From Pelomonas dachongensis (lineage in GTDB: Bacteria > Pseudomonadota > Gammaproteobacteria > Burkholderiales > Burkholderiaceae_C): a DNA stretch of 64,000 nt. Both the position numbers and the translations under genes were made by a program. Shown piece by piece: positions 7,973 through 15,931 of this stretch (the stretch's first letter is position 1; each line of letters starts with the position of its first letter). The DNA lies in the NCBI RefSeq assembly GCF_043555865.1, contig NZ_JBIGHY010000003.1:1-64000 (forward strand), written 5' to 3'. Below the pieces are notes generated by a model. That model was not told where the DNA came from and made no database searches. It saw only the letters and a list, made by a program, of their open reading frames with translations.

Positions 7973-8419
7973 TCAGCCCTTGTTGGGGCAGTCCGTCTTG
8001 ATGCAGGTCGCGTACAGCGCCAGCGAATGCTCCTGCAGCTTGAAACCGCGCTCGCTGGCGATGCTGTGCTGGCGCTCCTCGATGCCGGGGTCGAAGAACT
8101 CCTCGACCTTGCCGCAGTTCAGGCACACCAGGTGGTCGTGGTGATGGCCTTCGTTGAGCTCGTAGACGGCCTTGCCGGTCTCGAAATGGTTGCGGCTCAG
8201 CAGGCCGGCCTGTTCGAACTGCTGCAGCACGCGGTAGATGGTCGCCAGGCCGATGTCGCCACCCTCGGTCAACAAGGCCTTGTAGACATCTTCGGCGGTC
8301 ATGTGGCGCTGCGCCGAGCGCTGGAAGATCTCGAGGATCTTGATGCGCGGCAGCGTTGCCTTGAGGCCGCTGTTCTTGATGTCGCTGGACTGGTTCTTGT
8401 TGAAGGTCGTGGTAGGCAT
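7973..8419 (-). CDS. fur: Ferric uptake regulator
   Basis: Iron-dependent repressor of 148 residues. The winged helix (LPRIKILEIFQRS, GLATIYRVLQQFEQAGLL) precedes the dimerisation domain with metal ligands: HHHDH in NEGHHHDHLVC, CLNC, and a second cysteine pair CIKTDC at the end. The start MPTTTFNKNQ at 8419 was chosen because upstream residues to 8521 read into the bamE start and are not Fur-like. fur divergent from bamE (omlA) is the standard arrangement in beta- and gammaproteobacteria. It faces hprK with only 16 bases between stops. Confidence 0.95.
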   Translation of the reverse strand: MPTTTFNKNQSSDIKNSGLKATLPRIKILEIFQRSAQRHMTAEDVYKALLTEGGDIGLATIYRVLQQFEQAGLLSRNHFETGKAVYELNEGHHHDHLVCLNCGKVEEFFDPGIEERQHSIASERGFKLQEHSLALYATCIKTDCPNKG

Positions 8420-8519
8420 GGCGCTGTCCCGGAGCTGGGGAGGGGCCCCGCTAGAATCCGCCCGATCATAGCCAGCCGGCCTCCCGGCCGGCACCTCGCT
8501 CCCCTTCTGTAGCCGCCCC

Positions 8520-9092
8520 ATGCGTTCCCTGCTTGCCTCTCTCCCGTTGCTCGCGCTGCTTGGCGGCTGCTCCTACCTGCCCACCTGGGCCCAGCTGCCG
8601 ACCGTCACGGGCGACAAGGTGCTGGGCTTCGTGACGCCCTACCGCGTCGAGGTCGTGCAAGGCAACGTGCTGACCAAGGAGATGGTCGCCCGGGTCAAGC
8701 CCGGCATGCCCAAGGCGCAGGTGCGCGACCTGCTGGGCTCGCCGCTGCTGACCGACGTGTTCCACGAGTCGCGCTGGGACTACCCATTCACCATCCGCCG
8801 CCAGGGCGCGCCGGAGCAGCAGCGCTTGGTCATCGCGGAGTTCGATGGCGACAAGCTGAAGACGCTGACCGTGCCGGACGACCTGCCGACCGAGAACGAG
8901 TTCGTCGCCTCCATCAACACCTTCAAGCCCGACGGCAAGCAGCCCAAGCTGGAGTTGAGCGAAGCGGAACGCAACGCGCTGCCGCCGCCCAAGAAAAGCG
9001 CCGAGGCGGCGCCGACTGCGGCCGCCGAAGGCCCCGCGCCCGGCCGCACCTACCCGCCGCTTGACGCTGCGCCGGCCAAGACGGGCTCCTGA
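8520..9092 (+). CDS. bamE: Outer-membrane assembly lipoprotein BamE
   Basis: Lipoprotein of 190 residues, a small subunit of the BAM complex that inserts beta-barrel proteins in the outer membrane. The lipobox LLGGC places the lipidated cysteine near residue 17. The SmpA/OmlA fold follows, with VKPGMPKAQVRDLLGSPLLTD as the diagnostic stretch. The C-terminal 50 residues are a Pro/Ala-rich extension. A TAGAAT box lies at 8452-8457. The stop overlaps the dapB start by one base (TGATG). Confidence 0.93.
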   Translation: MRSLLASLPLLALLGGCSYLPTWAQLPTVTGDKVLGFVTPYRVEVVQGNVLTKEMVARVKPGMPKAQVRDLLGSPLLTDVFHESRWDYPFTIRRQGAPEQQRLVIAEFDGDKLKTLTVPDDLPTENEFVASINTFKPDGKQPKLELSEAERNALPPPKKSAEAAPTAAAEGPAPGRTYPPLDAAPAKTGS

Positions 9093-9829
9093 TGCTGAAG
9101 GTCGCCATCACGGGCGCCTCGGGGCGCATGGGCAAGATGCTCATCGAGGCCATCCAGGCCGCCGACGACTGCACGCTGCACGTCACGCTGGACAAGGGCG
9201 ACGACGTCCGCGCGGGCCTGGCCGGTGCCGACGTGCTGATCGACTTCACCCGCCCCGAGGCGACGCTGGAGCATCTGGCCGCCTGCGCCGAGCTGGGCGT
9301 GAAGGCCGTCGTGGGCACCACCGGTTTCGACGACGCGCAGAAGGCGCAATTGGCCCGTTTGGCCGAGCGCACGGCCATCGTGTTCGCGCCCAACATGAGC
9401 GTGGGTGTCAACGTGGTGCTGAAGCTGCTGGACATGGCGGCCCGCGCGCTGAACGAAGGCTACGACATCGAGATCGTCGAGGCCCACCACCGCATGAAGG
9501 TCGATGCGCCCAGCGGCACCGCGCTGCAGATGGGCCAGGTCGTCGCTGAGGCGCTGGGCCGTGACTTGAAGGCATGCGCCGTCTATGGCCGCGAAGGCGT
9601 CACCGGCGCGCGCGACCCGTCCACCATCGGCTTCGCCACCGTGCGCGGCGGCGACATCATCGGAGACCACACGGTCATGTTCGCCGGCATCGGCGAGCGC
9701 ATCGAGGTCAGCCACAAGGCCACGAACCGCTCGATCTACGCGCAAGGCAGCCTGCGCTGCGCGCGCTTCCTGGCGGGCAAGCAGACCGGCCTGTTCGGCA
9801 TGAACGACGTGCTGGGTTTCACCGCATGA
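9092..9829 (+). CDS. dapB: 4-hydroxy-tetrahydrodipicolinate reductase
   Basis: Reduces the dihydrodipicolinate precursor in lysine and diaminopimelate synthesis. At 245 residues it lacks the extra N-terminal sequence of some family members. The nucleotide-binding motif GASGRMGKM is at residues 8-16, the active-site block EAHHRMKVDAPSGTA near 135-149, and the closing GLFGMNDVLG is typical. One-base coupling to bamE suggests cotranscription. A dispersed repeat separates it from the exbB-like gene. Confidence 0.96.
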   Translation: MLKVAITGASGRMGKMLIEAIQAADDCTLHVTLDKGDDVRAGLAGADVLIDFTRPEATLEHLAACAELGVKAVVGTTGFDDAQKAQLARLAERTAIVFAPNMSVGVNVVLKLLDMAARALNEGYDIEIVEAHHRMKVDAPSGTALQMGQVVAEALGRDLKACAVYGREGVTGARDPSTIGFATVRGGDIIGDHTVMFAGIGERIEVSHKATNRSIYAQGSLRCARFLAGKQTGLFGMNDVLGFTA

Positions 9830-9837
9830 CCAGGCGG

Positions 9838-9922
9838 CAGCGGGCCGAGCGCCGGGCCGCCCCAAGCCGGCCCGCATCCCCTGGGGGGATCGGCCGGGGT
9901 ACTCGCTGGACGAGGGGCTGAC
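9838..9922 (+). repeat. Dispersed GC-rich intergenic repeat, copy 2
   Basis: Shares the order gggccgagcgccggg, caagccggcccgc, ggggggatcgg and gaggggct with copy 1. It starts 8 bases after dapB and ends at the exbB-like ATG (9923), so cgaggggctgac is the ribosome site of that gene. Confidence 0.8.
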
Positions 9923-10561
9923 ATGCCTGCGGACTTCTGGGCACAAAGCGATCTGGTCGGTCGCGCAGTCGCGTTGCTGCTGCTGGCCATGTCAGTCAGC
10001 GTCTGGGCCCTGATCCTGTGGAAGACCTGGCTGCTGCGCCGTGCCCGGAAGGGCGTCGCGCGCGCCGTGCCGGCGTTCTGGGCCGCTGCCGGCGTGGCCG
10101 AGGGCCGCAGCGCGCTGCAGAGTTTCGACACCGAGGCCGTGCTGCTGCCGCTGCTCGACGCCGCCACAGCGCAAACCCATGCGGCCACGCTGGACGCCGC
10201 CGGCAGGCGCGACTCGCGTCTGACCCGCCGCCTGCGCGACGCGCTGCACCTCGTGCTGGCCAAGCTGCAGTTCGGACAGGTGCTGCTGGCGTCCGTCGGC
10301 GCCACCGCGCCATTCGTGGGTCTGTTCGGCACCGTCTGGGGCATCTACCACGCGCTGGTCAGCATCTCGGCGGCCGGCAACATCACCATCGAGAAGATCT
10401 CCGGCCCGGTCGGCGAGGCGCTGATCATGACCGCCGCCGGCCTTGCCGTGGCCATCCCCGCCGTGCTGGCTTACAACGTCTTCGGCAAAATGGTGGCGGC
10501 CTGCGAGGCAGATCTCGAAGGCTTTGCGCATGACCTGCGCGAGCTGCTGGACCACGACTGA
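9923..10561 (+). CDS. MotA/TolQ/ExbB-type proton channel protein
   Basis: Inner-membrane subunit of 212 residues that, with the next gene's product, converts proton motive force into work on outer-membrane partners. There is a helix near residues 13-35, a cytoplasmic loop, and two more helices around the conserved FVGLFGTVWGIYHAL and AAGLAVAIPAVLAYN segments. The neighbour is an ExbD/TolR protein overlapping by one base. No tolA, tolB, pal or tonB follows, so whether it serves TonB or Tol cannot be decided here. The pair between dapB and leuS is a common Burkholderiales arrangement. Confidence 0.9.
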   Translation: MPADFWAQSDLVGRAVALLLLAMSVSVWALILWKTWLLRRARKGVARAVPAFWAAAGVAEGRSALQSFDTEAVLLPLLDAATAQTHAATLDAAGRRDSRLTRRLRDALHLVLAKLQFGQVLLASVGATAPFVGLFGTVWGIYHALVSISAAGNITIEKISGPVGEALIMTAAGLAVAIPAVLAYNVFGKMVAACEADLEGFAHDLRELLDHD

Positions 10562-10986
10562 TGGCATTCGGTCGGCTTGAACGGACCGACGCCGCTCGCC
10601 CCATGAGCGACATCAACATGACGCCGTTGATCGACGTGATGCTGGTGCTGCTGGTCATCTTCATGATCACCGCGCCGCTGATGACGGCCTCGCTGCGGCT
10701 GGACCTGCCCAAGAGCGAGGCGGCCACACCGAGCGACGCGCCCAGCTCGATCGCGGTGGCCATCACGCCGGATGGCAAGCTGCACCTGGACGACGACGTC
10801 CTGGCACCGGAAGCCTTCCAGCAGCGCATCAACGAACTGGGCCGCGCAAACCAGCAGATGGAAGTACAGCTGCGCGCCGACCGGGCAGTGCCGTACGGCC
10901 AAGTGGCCGAGCTGATCGGCTGGGTGCAGGCCGCCGGGCTGAACCGCATCGCGTTCGTCGCACAAGCCGCCGCTTCGGCGCCCTGA
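10561..10986 (+). CDS. ExbD/TolR-family biopolymer transport protein
   Basis: Single-pass inner-membrane protein of 141 residues with a large periplasmic domain. The membrane helix (LIDVMLVLLVIFMITAPL, near residues 21-38) contains the essential proton-path aspartate in the family motif MTPLIDVMLVL. The rest is the periplasmic TolR/ExbD fold, including RADRAVPYGQVAELIGWVQAAG. It starts on the last base of the partner gene, so the two are translationally coupled. Confidence 0.93.
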   Translation: MAFGRLERTDAARPMSDINMTPLIDVMLVLLVIFMITAPLMTASLRLDLPKSEAATPSDAPSSIAVAITPDGKLHLDDDVLAPEAFQQRINELGRANQQMEVQLRADRAVPYGQVAELIGWVQAAGLNRIAFVAQAAASAP

Positions 10987-11013
10987 GCGACAGGTCGCGC
11001 TGAAGGCGCCACC

Positions 11014-11019
11014 TAGAAT
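11014..11019 (+). promoter_or_regulatory. -10 box of leuS, probably giving a leaderless mRNA
   Basis: TAGAAT ends 7 bases before the leuS ATG (11027), which places the expected transcription start on the A of the start codon. There is no Shine-Dalgarno sequence before the ATG. No good -35 was found. Confidence 0.45.
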
Positions 11020-11026
11020 TCGGCGC

Positions 11027-13657
11027 ATGAACGCCAAGACCGAAGCGCCCAGCTACAACCCGAACGAGATCGAAGCCGCTGCCCGTGCCTACTGGACGGA
11101 GCGCGACGCTTACCGCGTCACGGAAGACGCCAGCAAGCCGCACTTCTACGCCTGCTCCATGCTGCCCTACCCCTCGGGCAAGCTGCACATGGGCCATGTG
11201 CGCAACTACACCATCAACGACATGCTGGCCCGCCAGCTGCGCATGAAGGGCTACAACGTCCTCATGCCCATGGGCTGGGACGCCTTCGGCCTGCCGGCCG
11301 AGAACGCCGCGATGAAGGGCAAGGTTCCGCCCGCGCAGTGGACCTACTCCAACATCGCCCACATGAAGGGCCAGATGCAGGCCATGGGCCTGGCCATCGA
11401 CTGGAGCCGTGAGGTCGCGACCTGCCAGCCCAGCTACTACAAGTGGAACCAGTGGCTGTTTCTGAAGATGCTGGAAAAGGGCATCGCCGAGCGCCGCACG
11501 CAGGTCGTCAACTGGGACCCGGTGGACCAGACGGTGCTGGCCAACGAGCAGGTCATCGACGGCCGCGGCTGGCGCTCGGGCGCGCTGGTCGAGAAGCGCG
11601 AGATCCCGGGCTACTACCTGAAGATCACGCAGTACGCCGAGGAGCTGCTCTCAGCCGTCGCTGATCCGGCTGACCCGAACTACCTGAGCGGCTGGCCCGA
11701 GCGCGTGCGGCTGATGCAGGAAAACTGGATCGGCAAGAGCCAGGGCGTGCGCTTCGCTTTCCCGCACACCATCGAAGGCGGCGGCGGCCGGCTGTGGGTG
11801 TTCACGACCCGCGCCGACACCATCATGGGCGTGACCTTCTGCGCCGTGGCGCCGGAGCATCCGCTGGCCACCCTCGCGGCCAAGGACAAACCCGAGGTCG
11901 CCCGCTTCATCGAGGAATGCAAGGCCGGCGGCACCACCGAGGCCGAGCTGGCGACGCAGGACAAGAAGGGCGTGCCGACTGGCCTGTTCGTCACGCACCC
12001 GATCACGGGCGCGCAGGTCGAGGTCTGGGTCGGCAACTACGTCCTGATGAGCTACGGCGACGGCGCCGTCATGGGCGTGCCGGCGCACGACGAGCGCGAC
12101 TTCGCGTTCGCGCTGAAGTACCAGCTGCCGATCAAGCAGGTCATCGACGTCGACGGGCAGGCTTACGACGACAAGCAATGGGCCGAGTGGTACGGCGACA
12201 AGCAGAAGGCGCGCTGCATCAACTCCGGCGTGCTGGACGGCCTGGGCCATGTGGACGCTGTCAACAAGGTCGCCGATCTGCTGGCCGAGAAGGGCCTGGG
12301 CGAGAAGAAGACCACCTGGCGCCTGCGCGACTGGGGCATCAGCCGCCAGCGCTACTGGGGCACGCCGATCCCCATCATCCATTGCGACGACTGCGGCGTC
12401 GTGCCGGTCCCCGAGAAGGACCTGCCCGTCGTGCTGCCGGACGACCTGATCCCGGACGGCAGCGGCAACCCGCTGAACAAGCACGCGGCCTTCCTGAACG
12501 TCGCCTGCCCCAGCTGCGGCAAGCCCGCCAAGCGCGAAACGGACACGATGGACACGTTCGTCGACTCGTCCTGGTACTTCATGCGCTATTGCGACCCGAC
12601 CAACGACCAGGCCATGGTCGCGGACGGCACGAAGTACTGGATGCCGATGAACCAATACATCGGCGGCATCGAGCACGCCATCCTGCACCTGCTGTACGCG
12701 CGCTTCTGGACCAAGGCGATGCGCGACCTCGGCCTGGTGACGATCAGCGAGCCGTTCGAGAAGCTGCTGACGCAGGGCATGGTCTTGAAGGGCGCGTTCT
12801 TCCACAAGCCTGAGGGCGGCGGCAAGGACTACTACTGGGACCACGAGATCGACGTCATCCACGACGACAAGGGCGGCATCGCCGGCGCCACGCTGAAGAA
12901 GGACGGCACGCGTCTCGAATACGAGATGACGACGATGTCCAAGTCCAAGAACAACGGCGTGGACCCGCAGGCGCTGATCGACCAGTACGGCGCCGACACG
13001 GCCCGCCTGTTCGTCATGTTCGCGTCGCCGCCGGAGCAGACCCTGGAGTGGAACGACGCCGCCGTCGAAGGTGCGCACCGCTTCCTGAAGCGCGTGTGGA
13101 ACTTCGGCGCGCGCAACGCCGAGGCCATCAAGACCGGCGGCACCGACTACGCGACGCTGAACGGCGACGGCAAGGCGCTGCGCCGCGAGGTGCACAACGT
13201 GCTGAAGCAGGTCAGCTACGACTACGAGCGCATGCAGTACAACACCGTCGTCTCCGGTGCGATGAAGCTGCTGAACGCGCTGGAAGGCTTCAAGGCCGAA
13301 GGCCAGGCGGCAGCGATTCGTGACGGCTTCTCGGTGCTGCTGCGCGTGCTCTACCCCGCCACGCCGCACATCAGCCACACGCTGTGGCAAGACCTGGGCT
13401 TTGCCGCAGAACTGGGCGACCTGCTCGACGCGCCCTGGCCCACCGTGGACGAAGCCGCGCTGGTGCAGGACGAGATCGAGTTGATGCTGCAGGTCAACGG
13501 CAAGCTGCGCGGCTCGGTGAAGGTGCCGGCCGGCGCCGACAAGGCCGCCATCGAGGCTGCCGCACTGGCAAACCCGGAGTTCGCCAAGTTCAGCGAAGGC
13601 AAGGCGCCGAAGAAGGTCGTCATCGTGCCCGGTCGTCTCGTCAACATCGTCGTCTAA
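11027..13657 (+). CDS. leuS: Leucyl-tRNA synthetase
   Basis: Class I aminoacyl-tRNA synthetase of 876 residues, the normal bacterial length. The HIGH motif is HMGH at residues 54-57 (YPSGKLHMGHVRNY); the KMSKS loop is TMSKS in TTMSKSKNNGVDP near residue 636, with threonine for the first lysine. The editing domain (about 225-420) includes TTRADTIMGVTFCAV, and the zinc-type knuckle CPSCGK and DTFVDSSWYFMRY are present. The C-terminus is the anticodon-binding and tRNA-contact region. It is followed by lptE and holA in the usual order. Confidence 0.98.
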   Translation: MNAKTEAPSYNPNEIEAAARAYWTERDAYRVTEDASKPHFYACSMLPYPSGKLHMGHVRNYTINDMLARQLRMKGYNVLMPMGWDAFGLPAENAAMKGKVPPAQWTYSNIAHMKGQMQAMGLAIDWSREVATCQPSYYKWNQWLFLKMLEKGIAERRTQVVNWDPVDQTVLANEQVIDGRGWRSGALVEKREIPGYYLKITQYAEELLSAVADPADPNYLSGWPERVRLMQENWIGKSQGVRFAFPHTIEGGGGRLWVFTTRADTIMGVTFCAVAPEHPLATLAAKDKPEVARFIEECKAGGTTEAELATQDKKGVPTGLFVTHPITGAQVEVWVGNYVLMSYGDGAVMGVPAHDERDFAFALKYQLPIKQVIDVDGQAYDDKQWAEWYGDKQKARCINSGVLDGLGHVDAVNKVADLLAEKGLGEKKTTWRLRDWGISRQRYWGTPIPIIHCDDCGVVPVPEKDLPVVLPDDLIPDGSGNPLNKHAAFLNVACPSCGKPAKRETDTMDTFVDSSWYFMRYCDPTNDQAMVADGTKYWMPMNQYIGGIEHAILHLLYARFWTKAMRDLGLVTISEPFEKLLTQGMVLKGAFFHKPEGGGKDYYWDHEIDVIHDDKGGIAGATLKKDGTRLEYEMTTMSKSKNNGVDPQALIDQYGADTARLFVMFASPPEQTLEWNDAAVEGAHRFLKRVWNFGARNAEAIKTGGTDYATLNGDGKALRREVHNVLKQVSYDYERMQYNTVVSGAMKLLNALEGFKAEGQAAAIRDGFSVLLRVLYPATPHISHTLWQDLGFAAELGDLLDAPWPTVDEAALVQDEIELMLQVNGKLRGSVKVPAGADKAAIEAAALANPEFAKFSEGKAPKKVVIVPGRLVNIVV

Positions 13658-13665
13658 GACCATGA

Positions 13666-13739
13666 GCCCCCACGCTCGCTTTCGCTCGCTGCCCCCCGAG
13701 GGGGCGCCAGCCGCCTCGGGGCGGCCCAGCGCCGGCTGG
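13666..13739 (-). repeat. Dispersed GC-rich intergenic repeat, copy 3 (related subtype)
   Basis: Begins with tcgctttcgctcgctg and a ccccccgaggggg palindrome, then contains cggggcggcccagcgccgg, which is the reverse-oriented core seen at 18327-18378. It fills the whole gap between leuS and the proposed lptE start. Confidence 0.65.
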
Positions 13740-14228
13740 ATGCAACGCCGTCACCTCCTGTCGCTCGGTGCCGTTGCGCTCGCCGGCTGCGGCTTCGAAC
13801 TGCGCCGTGAGCCCGAGCTCCCGTTCGGCACGCTGGCCCTGACCGGCTTCCCGCCGGACTCGCCGCTGGCTGCCGGGCTGAAGCGCCAGATCAAGCGCAC
13901 ACCCGTGCAGCTGCTGGAAGACCCGGCCCGCGCGCAGGTGGTGCTGGAAGCGCTCAACGAGCACCGAGACCGCTCGGTCGTCGCCTCCACCAGCGTGGGC
14001 CAGGTGCGTGAATGGCAGCTGAGGCTGCAGTTTGACTACCTGATCCGCAAGGCCGACGGCGAACTGCTGGCGCCCAAGGTCGAACTGCGCCTGTACCGCG
14101 ACATGAACTACACCGAGACCAATGCGCTGGCCAAGGAGCAGGAAGCCGCCAACCTGTACGGCGCCATGCACTCCGACGCCGTCGCGCAAGTAATGCGGCG
14201 CCTGGCCGCGGTCAAGATCGCCAGCTGA
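13740..14228 (+). CDS. lptE: LPS-assembly lipoprotein LptE
   Basis: Outer-membrane lipoprotein of 162 residues that plugs the LptD barrel and helps place lipopolysaccharide on the surface. The chosen start MQRRHLLSLGAVALAGC gives a lipoprotein signal with the lipid cysteine at residue 17. A longer frame from 13662 would translate the intergenic repeat and bury the signal peptide, so it is rejected. The sequence GFELRREPELPFGTLALTGF is typical of the LptE fold. The stop overlaps the holA start (TGATG). Its partner lptD lies at 26204-28579. Confidence 0.9.
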   Translation: MQRRHLLSLGAVALAGCGFELRREPELPFGTLALTGFPPDSPLAAGLKRQIKRTPVQLLEDPARAQVVLEALNEHRDRSVVASTSVGQVREWQLRLQFDYLIRKADGELLAPKVELRLYRDMNYTETNALAKEQEAANLYGAMHSDAVAQVMRRLAAVKIAS

Positions 14229-15298
14229 TGCAACTGCGCGCGGAAGGCCTCAGTGCCCATCTCGCCAAGGGCCTGGCCCGCATCTACACGGTGTACGGCG
14301 ACGAGCCGCTGCTCGCGCAGGAAGCGGCCGACCAGATCCGCGCGGCGGCCCGCGTCCAGGGCTTCAGCGAGCGCCAGGTCTTCATCGTCAGCGGCGCCTA
14401 CTTCGACTGGGGCCCTGTGCTGGCCGCCGCGCAGGCGATGAGCCTGTTCGCCGACCGGCAGTTCATCGAGATCCGCATCCCGAACGGCAAGCCCGGCAAG
14501 GACGGCTCCGAGGCGCTGCAGCGGTATGCCCAGGCCGCACCCGACGACGTGCTGACGCTCGTCACGTTGCCGCGCCTGGACAAGACGCAGCTGAGCAGCG
14601 CCTGGTTCACCGCGCTGGACGGCAGCGGCGTGTCCCTGCGCGTCGAGCCGGTCGAGCGCCGCGCGCTGCCGGCCTGGCTGGCGCAGCGGCTCAAGGCCCA
14701 GGGGCAATCAGTGCCCGAGGGCGAGGACGGCCAGAAGGCGCTGGCCTTCTTCGCCGACCGCGTGGAGGGCAACCTGCTGGCCGCGCACCAGGAGCTGCAA
14801 AAGCTCGCGCTGCTGCACCCCCCGGGCGAGCTGACGCTGGCGCAGATCGAGGCCGCCGTGCTGGACGTGGCGCGTTTCGACGTGTTCAAGCTCAGCGAGG
14901 CTGTGCTGTCGGGCAACGTGCCGCGGCTGCTGCGCATGCTGGACGGCCTGGAGGCCGAGGGCGAGGCGGCCGTGCTGGTGCACTGGAACCTGGCCGAGGA
15001 CGCGCGCGCGCTGGCCCGCGTGCGCGGCGCGCTGGATGCCGGCCGGCCTCTGCCCATGGCAATGCGCGAGGCGCGCGTCTGGGGCGCCAAGGAGCGCCTC
15101 ATCGAGCGCATCGCGCCGCGGCTGGACAGCAGCCAAGCGGGCGCGCTGGTGCAGGCGGCCCAGGTTTGCGACGGCCTCGTCAAGGGCCTGCGCCACCCGG
15201 ACTGGCCCGGCGATCCCTGGGCAGCGCTGCGGCGCCTGGCATTGATGCTCGCCGAAACCGCCAGCGGCAGAAACGGGTCAGTTCTCACGGTCCGCTGA
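14228..15298 (+). CDS. holA: DNA polymerase III subunit delta
   Basis: Clamp-loader subunit of 356 residues that opens the beta sliding clamp. It has the AAA-like N-terminal domain (YTVYGDEPLLAQEAADQIR near residues 18-36, a diverged P-loop as expected), the middle region with RALPAWLAQRLK, and the C-terminal collar with LSEAVLSGN and LVHWNLAEDARAL. It overlaps lptE by one base, the standard order after leuS. Confidence 0.95.
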   Translation: MQLRAEGLSAHLAKGLARIYTVYGDEPLLAQEAADQIRAAARVQGFSERQVFIVSGAYFDWGPVLAAAQAMSLFADRQFIEIRIPNGKPGKDGSEALQRYAQAAPDDVLTLVTLPRLDKTQLSSAWFTALDGSGVSLRVEPVERRALPAWLAQRLKAQGQSVPEGEDGQKALAFFADRVEGNLLAAHQELQKLALLHPPGELTLAQIEAAVLDVARFDVFKLSEAVLSGNVPRLLRMLDGLEAEGEAAVLVHWNLAEDARALARVRGALDAGRPLPMAMREARVWGAKERLIERIAPRLDSSQAGALVQAAQVCDGLVKGLRHPDWPGDPWAALRRLALMLAETASGRNGSVLTVR

Positions 15299-15337
15299 GG
15301 CCTGATCGGCTATCGTCGTGGCGGAAGTCCCGCCGCC

Positions 15338-15925
15338 ATGCCTTCAGCCATCCGCCTCCTCACCGCCCTCACCGCTCTGGCCCCGGTGGCCGCTGCGGCT
15401 GTTCCTGTCACGGTGCAAATGCGCGGACCCGGCGGCCAGCCCGTGGCGAACGCCGCCGTGGCTGTCGAGGTGCGCGGCCGCACCGGCAAGACCGGCAGCG
15501 CCAAGGCCGAGATCGGACAGCGTGACCGGCAGTTCACGCCGCAGTTGCTGATCGTGCAGACGGGCACCGCCGTCAGCTTCCCGAACTTCGACACCGTGCG
15601 GCATCACGTCTACTCGTTCTCGCCGATCAAGGTCATCGATATCAAGCTCTACACCGGCACGCCGACCGAGCCTGTCGTGTTCGACAAGCCCGGCGTCGCC
15701 GCGTTGGGCTGCAACATCCACGACACGATGAGCGCCCACGTCGTGGTCGTCGACACACCGCTTTTCGCAGTGAGCGACACCAAGGGCCAGGCCACGTTCG
15801 ACCTGCCGCCCGGCACGCACGCCGTGAAGGCCTGGCATGCCGGGCAGAAGACCCCCACCTTGCAGCGCCTGAAGCTGGAGGTGCCCGGCACCGGCGGCGC
15901 CGTCGCGCTGACCCTGGAGGAGTAG
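15338..15925 (+). CDS. Exported cupredoxin-like protein (MauL-type)
   Basis: Periplasmic protein of 195 residues with a signal peptide (cleavage near AAAAVP, residue 22). Residues 60-150 form a plastocyanin-like domain: VRHHVYSFS supplies the first histidine and ALGCNIHDTMSAHVVV the Cys-x2-His-x3-Met set of a type 1 copper site. Genes like this are often labelled methylamine utilisation protein, but no mau genes are present. It ends 6 bases before a GGDEF/EAL sensor gene, so the two are probably one operon. A role in copper or redox sensing for the neighbour is inference. Confidence 0.8.
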   Translation: MPSAIRLLTALTALAPVAAAAVPVTVQMRGPGGQPVANAAVAVEVRGRTGKTGSAKAEIGQRDRQFTPQLLIVQTGTAVSFPNFDTVRHHVYSFSPIKVIDIKLYTGTPTEPVVFDKPGVAALGCNIHDTMSAHVVVVDTPLFAVSDTKGQATFDLPPGTHAVKAWHAGQKTPTLQRLKLEVPGTGGAVALTLEE

Positions 15926-15931
15926 GCGCCG

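Noticed and set aside
9923..10986. Assignment as tolQ-tolR
   Set aside because: No tolA, tolB or pal nearby, and the two families cannot be separated by eye, so the neutral ExbB/ExbD-type name is used.
11651..13663. Long minus-strand open frame opposite leuS (about 670 codons)
   Set aside because: Product is a low-complexity mirror of the leuS codons (Arg, Val, His, Asp rich), has no known domain, and leuS is certain.
15338..15925. Methylamine utilisation function
   Set aside because: Only the cupredoxin fold is supported; none of the other mau genes are present.
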